The translations under genes were made by a program, and so were the position numbers. The notes beneath the pieces were generated by a model, which had not been told where the DNA came from, searched no databases, and worked only from the letters and a program-made list of their open reading frames with translations. Below are positions 52,804 through 61,578 of a DNA stretch of 64,000 nt, in pieces. Numbering within the stretch: the stretch's first letter is position 1; every line of letters begins with the position of its first letter. The DNA is from UBA11051 sp964390495 (GTDB taxonomy: Bacteria; Armatimonadota; Zipacnadia; Zipacnadales; UBA11051), in contig CAYMIN010000012.1 in NCBI GenBank assembly GCA_964390495.1, positions 1 to 64,000 on the forward strand. Reading direction: 5' to 3'.

Positions 52804-54429
52804 ATGCGGCAATCGGATAAGTTCCAGGCAAAAGCACGCCAGATAGCTATAAGCGCGATCGTGGCTCTGGGCGTGGCTTTCTTGTATCTGGTGTATCACG
52901 CCACCCAGTTTGACGACCTCAGGGACATCAATGCCTTGGACATGGCTCAGGTGGCACGCAACCTGGCCCGAGGCGAGGGCTTCACGACCAAGTTCATACG
53001 CCCTCTGACGCTGACGGTGGATCAGTCCATTGAGGGCCATCCTGAATTGATAATGGCGCCGCTTCATCCCCTCTTGACGGCCGGCTTCTTCAAGCTGTTC
53101 GGCGCTGATGCCAAGGTGATGGCCTGGGAGTGCGGCATATGCTTCCTGCTGACCATAGCTATCACTTACTGGTTCGCGATTAAGGTGTTTGACGCTCAGG
53201 TGGCAGCCCTGGCGATGGCTATGGCGGCCACCGACTTGGTACTGCTGCAGTACGCCATATCCGGTTTGGAAACCTCGCTTCTCACTCTACTGGTCACCCT
53301 CCTGTTTTTCTTGTTGTTTATGCACTGGAAGGCAGAGAACCATCGCTTGCTGTTCAGCGCCCTGTGTGGCGCAGTCGCAGGCTTGATCTTTCTGACCCAG
53401 TACGCATGGCTCGTCATCTGGTTGCCTGCTGTCGTGGTTATCTTCCTCAACGCCAAGGCTGGGCGGAAGTTCGCCAATATGGCCGTCTTCATTGTTCTGT
53501 TGGTGCTTGTACTCGTGCCGTGGTTTGTGCGCAACTACAATGTCACAGGCGACCCCTTCTTCACCTACCGCTGGGCCGAGTCCGTAATGGGAACTTTGAC
53601 CCACTCAGCCAACACCCTCTACCGTAGCTGGGAGCCCGAGCCCGAAGGGCTGTTCGCCTTCACAGTCGAGGCGCCTCGGGAGATGTACCACAAGATACGC
53701 AATTCGCTGTTGTACCTGCGGCCGATTGTGGGCTCCATTGGCGGCCCCTTCATTGTTGCGTTCTTCTGGGTAGCGGTACTGATACCCTTGGGAGGGCTGG
53801 GCTTTGAGCGGGTGCGGAAGGCGCTCTATGCCACACTCATTCTGCTGGTGGTGGTATTGAGCGTCCTGGGCCCATCGCCGCGTTTGGTGGCACCCTTTGC
53901 CCCGATTGTGACCGTCATCGGCCTGGCGCTGTTCTGTGAGTTGCTGAACCGCCGCCTGGCACGCGTCGAAGAACCTCGGCAACGCAACCGCTGGCGGGCC
54001 CTCGGCATCGGCCTGCTGGTCGCCGTACATGTAGTGCCGCTGGGACTGATGATGATGCCGGGCTTCCCCACCTACTACGGTCAGGGGCTGGCTTGGCAGC
54101 GGGCCGCTGACGAGCTTGAGAGCTTCGTGGCCGAAGGCAGCCCGGTCATCACTGATGTGCCCTGGGTGATGGCTTGGTATGGCGACCGGCCGGCAGTCTG
54201 GCTGCCTCACCAGCCGGTTGACGTGCGCCGCCTCGAGCAAGAGGTCGGCCGCATTCGGTACTTGGTGCTGACGCCGGAGCTGGTCAGGGTAGCCGATAGC
54301 GAGAAGGCTACCGGCTGGGCCAGGGCTTGGCAGCGAGCTTTGAGAGAGGATATACGTTACGATACCTGGGTAGTTGATCAACGCCTCGCCAACGCAGGTT
54401 GGATCCTGTTCCGACGAGCCTCGGAATGA
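52804..54429 (+). CDS. GT-C type membrane glycosyltransferase-like protein
   Basis: A 541-residue protein with about ten transmembrane helices followed by a soluble C-terminal domain of about 120 residues. The first extracytoplasmic loop after helix 1 has DDLRDINALDMAQVARNLARG and a later GHPELIMAPLHPLLTAGF, the pattern of dolichyl-phosphate-mannose or ArnT-like (GT39/GT83) transferases. The start ATG follows agggggtcggg. It precedes the zinc-ribbon protein and exosortase on the same strand, so it may glycosylate surface proteins or lipids. Confidence is moderate since only topology and loop motif support it. Confidence 0.7.
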   Translation: MRQSDKFQAKARQIAISAIVALGVAFLYLVYHATQFDDLRDINALDMAQVARNLARGEGFTTKFIRPLTLTVDQSIEGHPELIMAPLHPLLTAGFFKLFGADAKVMAWECGICFLLTIAITYWFAIKVFDAQVAALAMAMAATDLVLLQYAISGLETSLLTLLVTLLFFLLFMHWKAENHRLLFSALCGAVAGLIFLTQYAWLVIWLPAVVVIFLNAKAGRKFANMAVFIVLLVLVLVPWFVRNYNVTGDPFFTYRWAESVMGTLTHSANTLYRSWEPEPEGLFAFTVEAPREMYHKIRNSLLYLRPIVGSIGGPFIVAFFWVAVLIPLGGLGFERVRKALYATLILLVVVLSVLGPSPRLVAPFAPIVTVIGLALFCELLNRRLARVEEPRQRNRWRALGIGLLVAVHVVPLGLMMMPGFPTYYGQGLAWQRAADELESFVAEGSPVITDVPWVMAWYGDRPAVWLPHQPVDVRRLEQEVGRIRYLVLTPELVRVADSEKATGWARAWQRALREDIRYDTWVVDQRLANAGWILFRRASE

Positions 54430-54503
54430 TTTCACCAAAGGCAGAAGTAGACGCGGTCAAGATGGGGTGTGTACGAACCATAGCTTGAACATGGACTGAC
54501 ATT

Positions 54504-55088
54504 GTGCAGATGCAGAACCAGTCGCAGACGCCGGAACCAGCCAAAGAATGCTACCGCTGCGGCAGAGAACTACCTGCCGACGCCAAGACATGTCCGGTAT
54601 GCGGCAGGCAGCAGTACCGGATGTGCTATTGCGGCAAGGAAATCCCCGTCACTGCACCTCAGTGCCCCTACTGTGGGGCCGACTGGTCAGCCAGCAGGCG
54701 CGTCAAGCGCAAGAAGAGCCGCTCCAGCCGCGTCAAGTCCTCGGCACTAGTCAGAAGCGCCGTGATCGGGGCCGTAGTCGCGCTGGTCGTTGCCGGCTTC
54801 TTGAATGTTTGCCTCTCCTATTTTGCGACGGTCGCGGTTGAGGGCGCGCCTCTGCCGGAGGACCTCTTCAGCCTCCTGGATCTAGCGGCCACCGGGTTTA
54901 GACGTGTGACGGTGGCCTGGTGGCAAACCGCCATCGCTCGCCGGGGCACACTGTGGGCCCTCGCCATTTGCATAATTGTCGGAGCTGGCATCGGGATATT
55001 GGCCTACCTAGGTAGAGCCGTGGTCCTGAAACTCCAAAGGAAAAGCCAGAAAGCCAGTCGGCGGCGCCGCAGCTCTCGCCACCGGTGA
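54504..55088 (+). CDS. Double zinc-ribbon membrane protein
   Basis: A 194-residue protein. The N-terminal part has two zinc-ribbon modules: CYRCGRELPADAKTCPVCG and CYCGKEIPVTAPQCPYCG. A very basic stretch (RRVKRKKSRSSRVK) and two transmembrane helices (AVIGAVVALVVAGFLNVCL and LWALAICIIVGAGIGILAYL) follow, then a basic C-terminus. The zinc ribbons would face the cytoplasm. Start is GTG 54504 or ATG 54510; no strong ribosome site decides. It sits between a glycosyltransferase-like gene and exosortase, 25 bp before the latter, so it may be part of that system. Family unknown. Confidence 0.75.
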   Translation: MQMQNQSQTPEPAKECYRCGRELPADAKTCPVCGRQQYRMCYCGKEIPVTAPQCPYCGADWSASRRVKRKKSRSSRVKSSALVRSAVIGAVVALVVAGFLNVCLSYFATVAVEGAPLPEDLFSLLDLAATGFRRVTVAWWQTAIARRGTLWALAICIIVGAGIGILAYLGRAVVLKLQRKSQKASRRRRSSRHR

Positions 55089-55113
55089 CAACTCAACTGG
55101 GAACAACGATTGC

Positions 55114-55995
55114 ATGACACCAACAACGAACACAGCGGCGGAGCCGGAAAGCGCTGAAGCAAAGTCTAAGCCGATTCCCTGGCCGCTAGCCGTCGTAATT
55201 GCTCTGCTAGTGGTGGCCTTCTGGGAAAATCTCGACTGGCTGGTGCGTACTTGGAGCGCTGACGAGTTCTACAATCACGGCTTCCTCATCCCGCTCATCA
55301 GCGGCTACCTGATCTACCGCAAATGGGACCACCTCAAGCAGTTGCCCCGTGTCAGCTTCTATGGTGGCATTCTGGTGATGCTCGCTTCGCTAGCGTTGCA
55401 CCTGGTGGCGACTTACCTGGATGTCCATTTTCCCTCGACGTTCGGCTTGATCGGGATGATGATTGGCCTGGTCTGGTGGCTATGGGGCTGGCAGGTCCTG
55501 AAGGCGATTGTGTTCCCGTTGGCCTTTCTCTGCTTCATGGTGCCGTTAGGTAAGCTGCTGGTTGACCGAGTGGCGCAGCCGATGCAGTTGCTGGGCGCGA
55601 AGCTGGCCGGCGGGGCTGCGCAATTCCTGGGCATGCCTACAAGAATTGATGGCACAACTCTGCAGACCCCGGAGTACACTTTCGAAGTCGCCGTCGCCTG
55701 CAGTGGGCTGAAATCGGCGATCGCGATGCTGGCTCTGGGGGCCTTGCTGGCCTATCTGGTCAAGTGTGTCTGGTGGAAGCGGCTGGTCATCTTTGCGGCC
55801 TCGCTGCCCGCGGCGATATTAGCCAACGGGATTCGCATCTGGCTGACGCTGGTGATGGGGCGCGCTCTGGGCGAGAAGGCTGCGGAAGGCTTCGTCCATA
55901 CTTTCTCCGGGATGTTAGTTTTCCTGCTGGCGTTTTTGGCGCTATTTGGGGTGACGAGCTTACTGCGATGCACTCAGCTACGGGACGATATATAA
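55114..55995 (+). CDS. Exosortase
   Basis: Membrane cysteine protease/transpeptidase thought to process PEP-CTERM type tails and pass proteins to the cell surface. 293 residues with about eight helices. The three conserved catalytic residues are in place: Cys196 (VAVACSGLKS), Arg241 (LANGIRIWLT) and His262 (GFVHTFSGMLVF). The N-terminal part has WSADEFYNHGFLIPLISGYL as in XrtA-like proteins. The downstream EpsI-like gene overlaps its end by 28 bp. No protein with a PEP-CTERM tail is encoded in this window, so its targets are elsewhere. Confidence 0.93.
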   Translation: MTPTTNTAAEPESAEAKSKPIPWPLAVVIALLVVAFWENLDWLVRTWSADEFYNHGFLIPLISGYLIYRKWDHLKQLPRVSFYGGILVMLASLALHLVATYLDVHFPSTFGLIGMMIGLVWWLWGWQVLKAIVFPLAFLCFMVPLGKLLVDRVAQPMQLLGAKLAGGAAQFLGMPTRIDGTTLQTPEYTFEVAVACSGLKSAIAMLALGALLAYLVKCVWWKRLVIFAASLPAAILANGIRIWLTLVMGRALGEKAAEGFVHTFSGMLVFLLAFLALFGVTSLLRCTQLRDDI

Positions 55996-56633
55996 CAGCG
56001 GCGCTTTTGCTGGTGGTGAGTGTCGCAGGAGTGCGGGTGGCCCGCCAGATGCGGCCACCTGATGCCGGGTATATGCCGGACTTCCGGCAGATGCCCCAAC
56101 GCCTGGGAGATTATGAAGCCCACGAAATGCCGATAAGCGAAACCGTGACCAATTTCCTGCACCCGGACGCCATCCGCTCGCTCCAATACCGCTCCTCCAG
56201 CAGCAACCCGCCGTGGCTGGACGTGAGCGTGATCTATGGCAAGGATTGGCGGCCGATCCATTCGCCGTTGCACTGTTTCGCCGCAGATGGTTGGGCGATC
56301 GTCAGCCAGGAGGAAGTCACCATACAGGTTTCGGAAGGCTTGCCCCATCCGGGCCCCCTGGTCGCCAAACGGTTGCGGATCGTTAAGGAGGGTGTCGAGG
56401 TCATAGCGTTATACACGCTGGGCTATCGCGGCGGGGTCACCTCGAGCTGGCTCACATTCGCTTACAGAGTTGCCGCCGGCGGAGGCGGCAGTGGTGGGGT
56501 GATACTACTGCTGCAGACGCCGGTGACCGCCGGCGAGCGCGACAGAGCCGAGGCTGCCGCCTCCAAGACCCTGGCCGAAGTCTATCCGACCTGTGTGCAG
56601 TTCTGGTACGAAGACGACACCCCTGGCCAGTGA
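55968..56633 (+). CDS. EpsI family (DUF3485) exosortase partner
   Basis: A 221-residue membrane-anchored protein of the EpsI/DUF3485 family, which is nearly always encoded with or fused to exosortase. One N-terminal helix (ITAALLLVVSVAGVRVA) is followed by the extracytoplasmic domain with MPQRLGDYEAHEMPISETV, DVSVIYGKDWRPIHSPLHCF and AADGWAIVSQEEVTI. The His-Ser-Pro and Gly-Trp pattern is the hallmark of the family. ATG 55968 lies inside the end of exosortase, so translation is coupled. The frame is open further upstream, but only this start gives the expected N-terminus. Confidence 0.88.
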   Translation: MHSATGRYITAALLLVVSVAGVRVARQMRPPDAGYMPDFRQMPQRLGDYEAHEMPISETVTNFLHPDAIRSLQYRSSSSNPPWLDVSVIYGKDWRPIHSPLHCFAADGWAIVSQEEVTIQVSEGLPHPGPLVAKRLRIVKEGVEVIALYTLGYRGGVTSSWLTFAYRVAAGGGGSGGVILLLQTPVTAGERDRAEAAASKTLAEVYPTCVQFWYEDDTPGQ

Positions 56634-56689
56634 GGCGGCGTAGGGACGCCGAAGCCCTCGGCGCTTGAAGCTACATCTTTGTTCAGCAG

Positions 56690-58585
56690 GTGACATCCTT
56701 GACTAGACGGCGCGTGGTCAGCACAGTCGTTGTAGCACTCGCCATCGGAGTGCTTAGCGGCGCGCTGGTCATGGCCTTGCACAAGCCGGTGGCGGTCGCC
56801 GGCGGCAGCTTGCTCTGGCGCTTGGAGTTGCTGTCCTACGATTGGCGCCTGCCCCGGACCGCATTCGTGCCTGATGACATAGTCATAGTCGCCATAGACA
56901 AGGAGTCATCCGACAACTTCCAGAAGTGGCCGTGGCCGCGGTCGCTTCATGCACAGCTCCTCGACAGGCTGACTGAGGCCGGGGCCAAAGCCGTTGGCTT
57001 CGACGTTGTGTTTAGCGAGGTCTCCAGCAACCTCGCGATGACCGCCGCCGACTTCTGGGACGAGCCGGAGCTTTCCCCCGAGGACGAGGCTCTCGAAGCA
57101 GCGCTGAAAGCTTCCGGCCGCGTAGTCCTGGCCGCCCTGTTACAGGAGCAGGAGACCGATCGCGGCGAGATGGCCGCAGCCATGACCTCGGCCCAGTTCC
57201 CCTACTGGCGCTTCGAAGACGCCGCCGCTGGCATCGGTATCGTCAACTTCTCCAAGGACCTCGACGACGCAGTCCGCCGCATGCACTTGACCTACACCTA
57301 TCAGGAACAGCGCGAAGCCGCCTTTGCCCTGGCGCTGCTACAGGTGGCCGCCGGCGATGTAAGCGCGGTGGGGCAGCTAGACACCGGCCCACCCCATCCC
57401 TACCTGCCGGACAGCACCATCCTCATCAACTATCTCGGCCCGGCCCAGACCTTCAAGACCGTACCGTTCTACCAGGCCTTGGAGCCGGATTTGGTTTCTG
57501 ATGAGTTCTTTGCCGGCAAGATCGTTTTGGTGGGCGCGACCGACCCTTTGCTCCAGGACGTTCACCTTTCACCGGTCGAAGGCCCCCAGGGCAGGGACAT
57601 GGCCGGCGTTGAGATTCAGGCCAATAGTCTCGCCACGCTATTGCGCGGCGAATGGACGCGCCCCGTGCCGGTCTGGGTCACCTTGCTGGCGACGATGCTG
57701 TTCGGCGTGCTGCCGGCCATCGGTACGGCCGTTTTGCGGCCGCTGCGGGCCCTGCCGATCTTGGTAATTCCTCTGGCCGGGATTGGAGTCGCGGTCCCGT
57801 TTGTGCTACTGCGCAGTCACCATATTTGGATGCTGATGGTCGCCCCGCTTGTGGCTCTGGCCCTCTCCTACACCGCGGTCACGGTCTATATGTATGTGGT
57901 CGAGGAGCAAGCACGGCGGGCCATCCGTGCCGCCTGGCAGCGCCGGGTCGCCCCGGAGGTGCTGGATGTCATACTCAAGGACCCGAAACTGGCCTATATC
58001 CATGGCAGGCGCACCGAGGCTACGACGCTTTTTTCCGACATCCGCGGCTTCACCACGATGTGCGACAACTTGCAGCCGGAAGAAGTAGTCGAGGTACTCA
58101 ACGAATATTTCACCGAAATGACCAAGGTGATTCGCAAGCACCGGGGAACTATACATAAGTTTATCGGCGATGGGATCATGGCCGTCTTCGGCGACCCCAT
58201 ACCTGACCGCGCTCATGCTGAAGAAGCGGTCGCGGCGGCGCTGGAGATGCACGAGAGACTGCAGCAGATGCGCCAGTCAAGCGACAACCCTTCTATCCAG
58301 CAGATGCGGATAGGCGTGGGCATCCACACGGGCGAGTTGGTGGCCGGAGACATCGGCTCTGCCGAGTTCATGGAATATACTGCCATCGGTGCGACCGTCA
58401 GCGTGGCCTCGCGGTTGGAGAGCTTGAACAAGGAGTTTGGCACCGGCATAATCATTAGCGAAGACACGAAACAGGCGCTTACCGGCGAGTACGACACCAC
58501 CGAGCTCGGGCTTCAGGAGATCAGGGGCATTGCTGATCCGATCAAGGTTCACGCATTGCTGCTGCCAGACGCCGGCGAAACATAA
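56690..58585 (+). CDS. CHASE2-domain adenylate/guanylate cyclase
   Basis: A 631-residue membrane cyclase. An N-terminal helix (VVVALAIGVLSGALVMAL), then an extracytoplasmic CHASE2 domain (about 35-310: DIVIVAIDKESSDNFQKWPW, AGAKAVGFDVVFSE, LINYLGPA), three helices (about 325-400) and a C-terminal class III cyclase domain. Metal-binding Asp residues lie in LFSDIRGFTTMCD (about residue 447) and KFIGDGIMAVFGDP (about 492); RIGVGIHTGELVAGDIGS and TVSVASRLESLNK complete the site. Start GTG 56690 or TTG 56699, the latter with GGTGA 5 nt before. The next gene encodes a FecR-domain protein, a well-known partner of CHASE2 cyclases. Confidence 0.93.
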   Translation: MTSLTRRRVVSTVVVALAIGVLSGALVMALHKPVAVAGGSLLWRLELLSYDWRLPRTAFVPDDIVIVAIDKESSDNFQKWPWPRSLHAQLLDRLTEAGAKAVGFDVVFSEVSSNLAMTAADFWDEPELSPEDEALEAALKASGRVVLAALLQEQETDRGEMAAAMTSAQFPYWRFEDAAAGIGIVNFSKDLDDAVRRMHLTYTYQEQREAAFALALLQVAAGDVSAVGQLDTGPPHPYLPDSTILINYLGPAQTFKTVPFYQALEPDLVSDEFFAGKIVLVGATDPLLQDVHLSPVEGPQGRDMAGVEIQANSLATLLRGEWTRPVPVWVTLLATMLFGVLPAIGTAVLRPLRALPILVIPLAGIGVAVPFVLLRSHHIWMLMVAPLVALALSYTAVTVYMYVVEEQARRAIRAAWQRRVAPEVLDVILKDPKLAYIHGRRTEATTLFSDIRGFTTMCDNLQPEEVVEVLNEYFTEMTKVIRKHRGTIHKFIGDGIMAVFGDPIPDRAHAEEAVAAALEMHERLQQMRQSSDNPSIQQMRIGVGIHTGELVAGDIGSAEFMEYTAIGATVSVASRLESLNKEFGTGIIISEDTKQALTGEYDTTELGLQEIRGIADPIKVHALLLPDAGET

Positions 58586-58617
58586 TCCGAGTTGTTGAGG
58601 GAAAGGCGAGCCCACCC

Positions 58618-60306
58618 ATGAGGAGTTTGCGACGAGGTCTCCAGATCGGTATAGCGGCTGCGGCTATTCTCATGGCGGCGACGATCAACGTCCAGGCCGC
58701 GCCAACGGCGAAAATTACCGCGATTGTGCTGTCCGTCCAACACCGCCCAGGCTCTGCGGGAGAGTGGACCAAAAGCAAGGTGGGCAGCCTGTTGCCTGCG
58801 GGTAGCCGGGTACGCACGGGCAAGCGCAGCAAGTGCGAGGTGAAGTTCCCGGACGGCAGCATAGTGCGCATGGGGCCGCGCAGCGACATGGTGATACAGG
58901 CTGTTACGGACCGCCAGATGCAGCTTAAGTACGGCAGCTTATGGGCCAAGTTCATTGCCGGCAATGGTGCGCGAATTGAGGGCGGCAGCGCGGTGGCAGC
59001 GGTCAAGGGAACCACCCTGGATTTTCTCACTACCGAGCAGCCTGATGGTACCTTCACTGACCAGTGTACAGTTTATGACAGCTTGCACGGAGTGGACTTC
59101 GTCACACCGCGTGGAATTACTGCCCTGATGGGCGGCTTCGGCTCGAGTTGGTCGCCGCCGCCACCGGGAGCGCCGCCTCCGCCGCCGGATGCGCCGCCAC
59201 CACCGCCCAGGCCCAGGCCGCCGGGCGCCTTCGCCCACGGCCAGTATTCGCCGCCCTCGCGTGGTTTTGCCTCCGGCTCAAACACCCAGACGACGCCGGG
59301 GGGAGACGCCGGCCTCACTCACAAGCAGACCCAGTATAGCTCCAAGCGGTCCGTCAATGTGCAGTTGCCGGGCACTTACGGCGAGCAAGAAGGCGAGCTG
59401 CAGGTCATAATCCAGCAGGCTCCGGAGCGGCAGGTCCATTCCAGCTCGGCTCGACTGCTGGCAATGACACAGATGCCGCGGCTAGCCGGTACCGTCGTGG
59501 CAGCGGCTGCGGCTGATGCTGCAATGCCGCAGAAGCTCTTCGGCAAACGCTTCTTCGGGCCTTACCTCGACACCGATGTGTTTGGCCTATGGGGCGAGGA
59601 GTCGAGTATGGCCGGCCTGCGCGTGCGGCCCACTGCCCTGGTCGGAGACTGGTATCTCGAGCTCGGCGCGACCACCTGGAACGACTTTGACGGCAACTGG
59701 AATACCTATCTCAGCGAAGGCTTCGCCGCGATCAGACCCAAAGACAGCGAGATAACCATCGGTCGCCAGCACTTCCTCGAGGGCCCGGTCAACAACTCCG
59801 GCCTCGGCACTATCATCGGCTTTGATACGGTTGACGCCCTCAGATGGCGGCATCAACTGAATCAGAGCTGGAGCTTGGACGTCGGTCTGGTGCAGGACTA
59901 CCTGCCCTTCACCAACCGGGACTTGAGCGGCCATTTCATCAGACTCCAGACCAACATGGATGGGGGCATGTTCGGCTTCAACCGGGTCCACGAAAGCGGC
60001 AAGACCTCCGCCTACAGCCTTGACATCTCGCTGCCGGCAGTCCCCGGCGCAATTGATCTCTACGGCGAATTCGGCTCCAATACCGAGAGCCGCCACGTCG
60101 AGACCTGGGGCGTTTATCTGCCGGCACTCTACCAGCAGCATGACATAGACCTGTTCATCGAGAGAGCCTCCAAGAGTGGTGAGCCAACCCTCCACTCGCT
60201 GGTGGCGTATAAGGAGATGCCCGACGACCTCACCGGCGTTCTGCTATTGCAGAAAAGCTCGGGCAGTTCCTTGAGCATCTCTGTGGGTGGCATGTTTGAG
60301 TTCTGA
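58618..60306 (+). CDS. FecR-domain protein fused to a putative outer-membrane beta-barrel
   Basis: A 562-residue exported protein. Signal peptide MRSLRRGLQIGIAAAAILMA ending near NVQAAP. FecR domain at about 45-165: KVGSLLPAGSRVRTGKRSKC, VKFPDGSIVRMGPRS, MQLKYGSLWAKF and VAAVKGTTLDFLT. A proline-rich linker (SPPPPGAPPPPPDAPPPPP) and a low-complexity region follow. The last about 250 residues alternate strands and turns (WYLELGATTWNDF, ITIGRQHFLEG, SLDVGLVQDYL, HFIRLQTNMDG, GVLLLQKSSG) and the chain ends SLSISVGGMFEF, with a C-terminal Phe typical of BAM-inserted barrels. Partner of the upstream CHASE2 cyclase. The fusion is unusual. Confidence 0.82.
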   Translation: MRSLRRGLQIGIAAAAILMAATINVQAAPTAKITAIVLSVQHRPGSAGEWTKSKVGSLLPAGSRVRTGKRSKCEVKFPDGSIVRMGPRSDMVIQAVTDRQMQLKYGSLWAKFIAGNGARIEGGSAVAAVKGTTLDFLTTEQPDGTFTDQCTVYDSLHGVDFVTPRGITALMGGFGSSWSPPPPGAPPPPPDAPPPPPRPRPPGAFAHGQYSPPSRGFASGSNTQTTPGGDAGLTHKQTQYSSKRSVNVQLPGTYGEQEGELQVIIQQAPERQVHSSSARLLAMTQMPRLAGTVVAAAAADAAMPQKLFGKRFFGPYLDTDVFGLWGEESSMAGLRVRPTALVGDWYLELGATTWNDFDGNWNTYLSEGFAAIRPKDSEITIGRQHFLEGPVNNSGLGTIIGFDTVDALRWRHQLNQSWSLDVGLVQDYLPFTNRDLSGHFIRLQTNMDGGMFGFNRVHESGKTSAYSLDISLPAVPGAIDLYGEFGSNTESRHVETWGVYLPALYQQHDIDLFIERASKSGEPTLHSLVAYKEMPDDLTGVLLLQKSSGSSLSISVGGMFEF

Positions 60307-60375
60307 GAAGATATTTACCGAGGCGCCTGCCGGCGGCGCACTGAGCGGCTATGACTTAAGCTGAGGTGAACCACG

Positions 60376-61449
60376 ATGCAGAGACATCTGGATTGGGCAT
60401 TGGCGCTGACCGCGCTGGCCGCGCTCTTGGTCGTGGCAGGTTGCGGCGGCGGAACAGATGAAGCGACCGCAACCGGCGGCCTGGAGTTCACAGTCAATTT
60501 CCCACCGCTGCCCGACGCGGCCAAGCTGGCCGTGATCTACGAGGCGACCAACAGCATCACCATTGACATTGCTCACTCCGCCAACGGCCCCAATGTGGTG
60601 CCTCGGGTCGTCATCAATCGCCCCTCGCCGCAGGGCGGACAGGTCGTAGTTCTGATCCCACGGCTTCCCGCCGGTCCGTGTTTGGTTAAAGTCCAGGGCT
60701 GGGCGCTGGAAGATGGTAAGGGCAACCTACTCAGCCGGGTCTTCGACACGGCCCTGATCGTCGGAGGCCGGACCACAACTAAGGCCATGGTCATGGAGGG
60801 CTACCCATATACCATTGACCTGGTCGCTGAGCCTAATCCGGTTCGCGTGGACCTGTGGACAACCGCCTATGCGACCCCCAAAGCGGTCAACGGTGAAACC
60901 CTGCTGGGCACATTCGCTTACCAATGGTGGTCCACGGATGAGAGTATTGCATGGCCTGGCGCGCCTGCCTTGGAGGCCGTCAACACCACAGGCGTATTCG
61001 GCACCGGAGACCAGGTTTTCTATGCCGCCGCGCGGGGCACCTGCGGCCTGAGATGCAAGCTGATACACCAGGCCCCCGACCGCGATACTGATGTAGAGCA
61101 GGCTGATGTCATCGGCGCAGTCGCTTTAGTAGTGCAGCCCAACATTGACGAGGTTACCGTATCCCCGGACACCATCGTGGTTGCCAGCGGCACCAACGCC
61201 GATGCTACCGCGACTGCCAAGTATCAAGGGGAAGCCGTCACCGACATCCAGTTCAGCTTTACCAGCGACCACCCGGAGGTCGCGACCGTGACCAAGACGG
61301 CGGCCGCTAGCTGCCGCGTGCACGCGGTTAGGGGCGGTACGGCGACCATTACTGCCACTCAGCCTTTCACCAACGCCACCGGCACTATCGCGGTGACGGT
61401 GCCCGAGGGCGGCCTGGACGTTATTATCAATGGCGTCTCGGGAAGCTGA
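60376..61449 (+). CDS. Lipoprotein with Ig-like (Big_2-like) domain
   Basis: A 357-residue lipoprotein. Lipobox: ALAALLVVAGC, then GGGTDE. The N-terminal part, about 35-140, is a beta domain (GGLEFTVNFPPLPDAAKLAV, NVVPRVVINRPSPQGGQVVV). The C-terminal part, about 255-350, resembles a bacterial Ig-like group 2 domain: VTVSPDTIVVASGTNADATA, VTDIQFSFTSDHPEVATVTK and GGTATITATQPF. ATG preceded by ctgaggtgaacc. It lies 69 bp after the FecR/barrel gene on the same strand. Probably an outer-membrane-anchored surface component. Confidence 0.85.
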   Translation: MQRHLDWALALTALAALLVVAGCGGGTDEATATGGLEFTVNFPPLPDAAKLAVIYEATNSITIDIAHSANGPNVVPRVVINRPSPQGGQVVVLIPRLPAGPCLVKVQGWALEDGKGNLLSRVFDTALIVGGRTTTKAMVMEGYPYTIDLVAEPNPVRVDLWTTAYATPKAVNGETLLGTFAYQWWSTDESIAWPGAPALEAVNTTGVFGTGDQVFYAAARGTCGLRCKLIHQAPDRDTDVEQADVIGAVALVVQPNIDEVTVSPDTIVVASGTNADATATAKYQGEAVTDIQFSFTSDHPEVATVTKTAAASCRVHAVRGGTATITATQPFTNATGTIAVTVPEGGLDVIINGVSGS

Positions 61450-61578
61450 AGCGCAGCACGCTAGGCTGGCACTGAGGGTGCTTGCCAAGCCGAGCAGCGT
61501 CACATGCTTGCGCGGGCCTCGCTAGTCCAGCCCCGTGGGTCGGGCATCCTCGCGACTCTGTCAGCCTTGGGAGCAGCC

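Noticed and set aside
52804..61449. Possible PEP-CTERM substrate proteins near the exosortase.
   Set aside because: None of the exported proteins in the window ends with a PEP-like motif, hydrophobic helix and basic tail.
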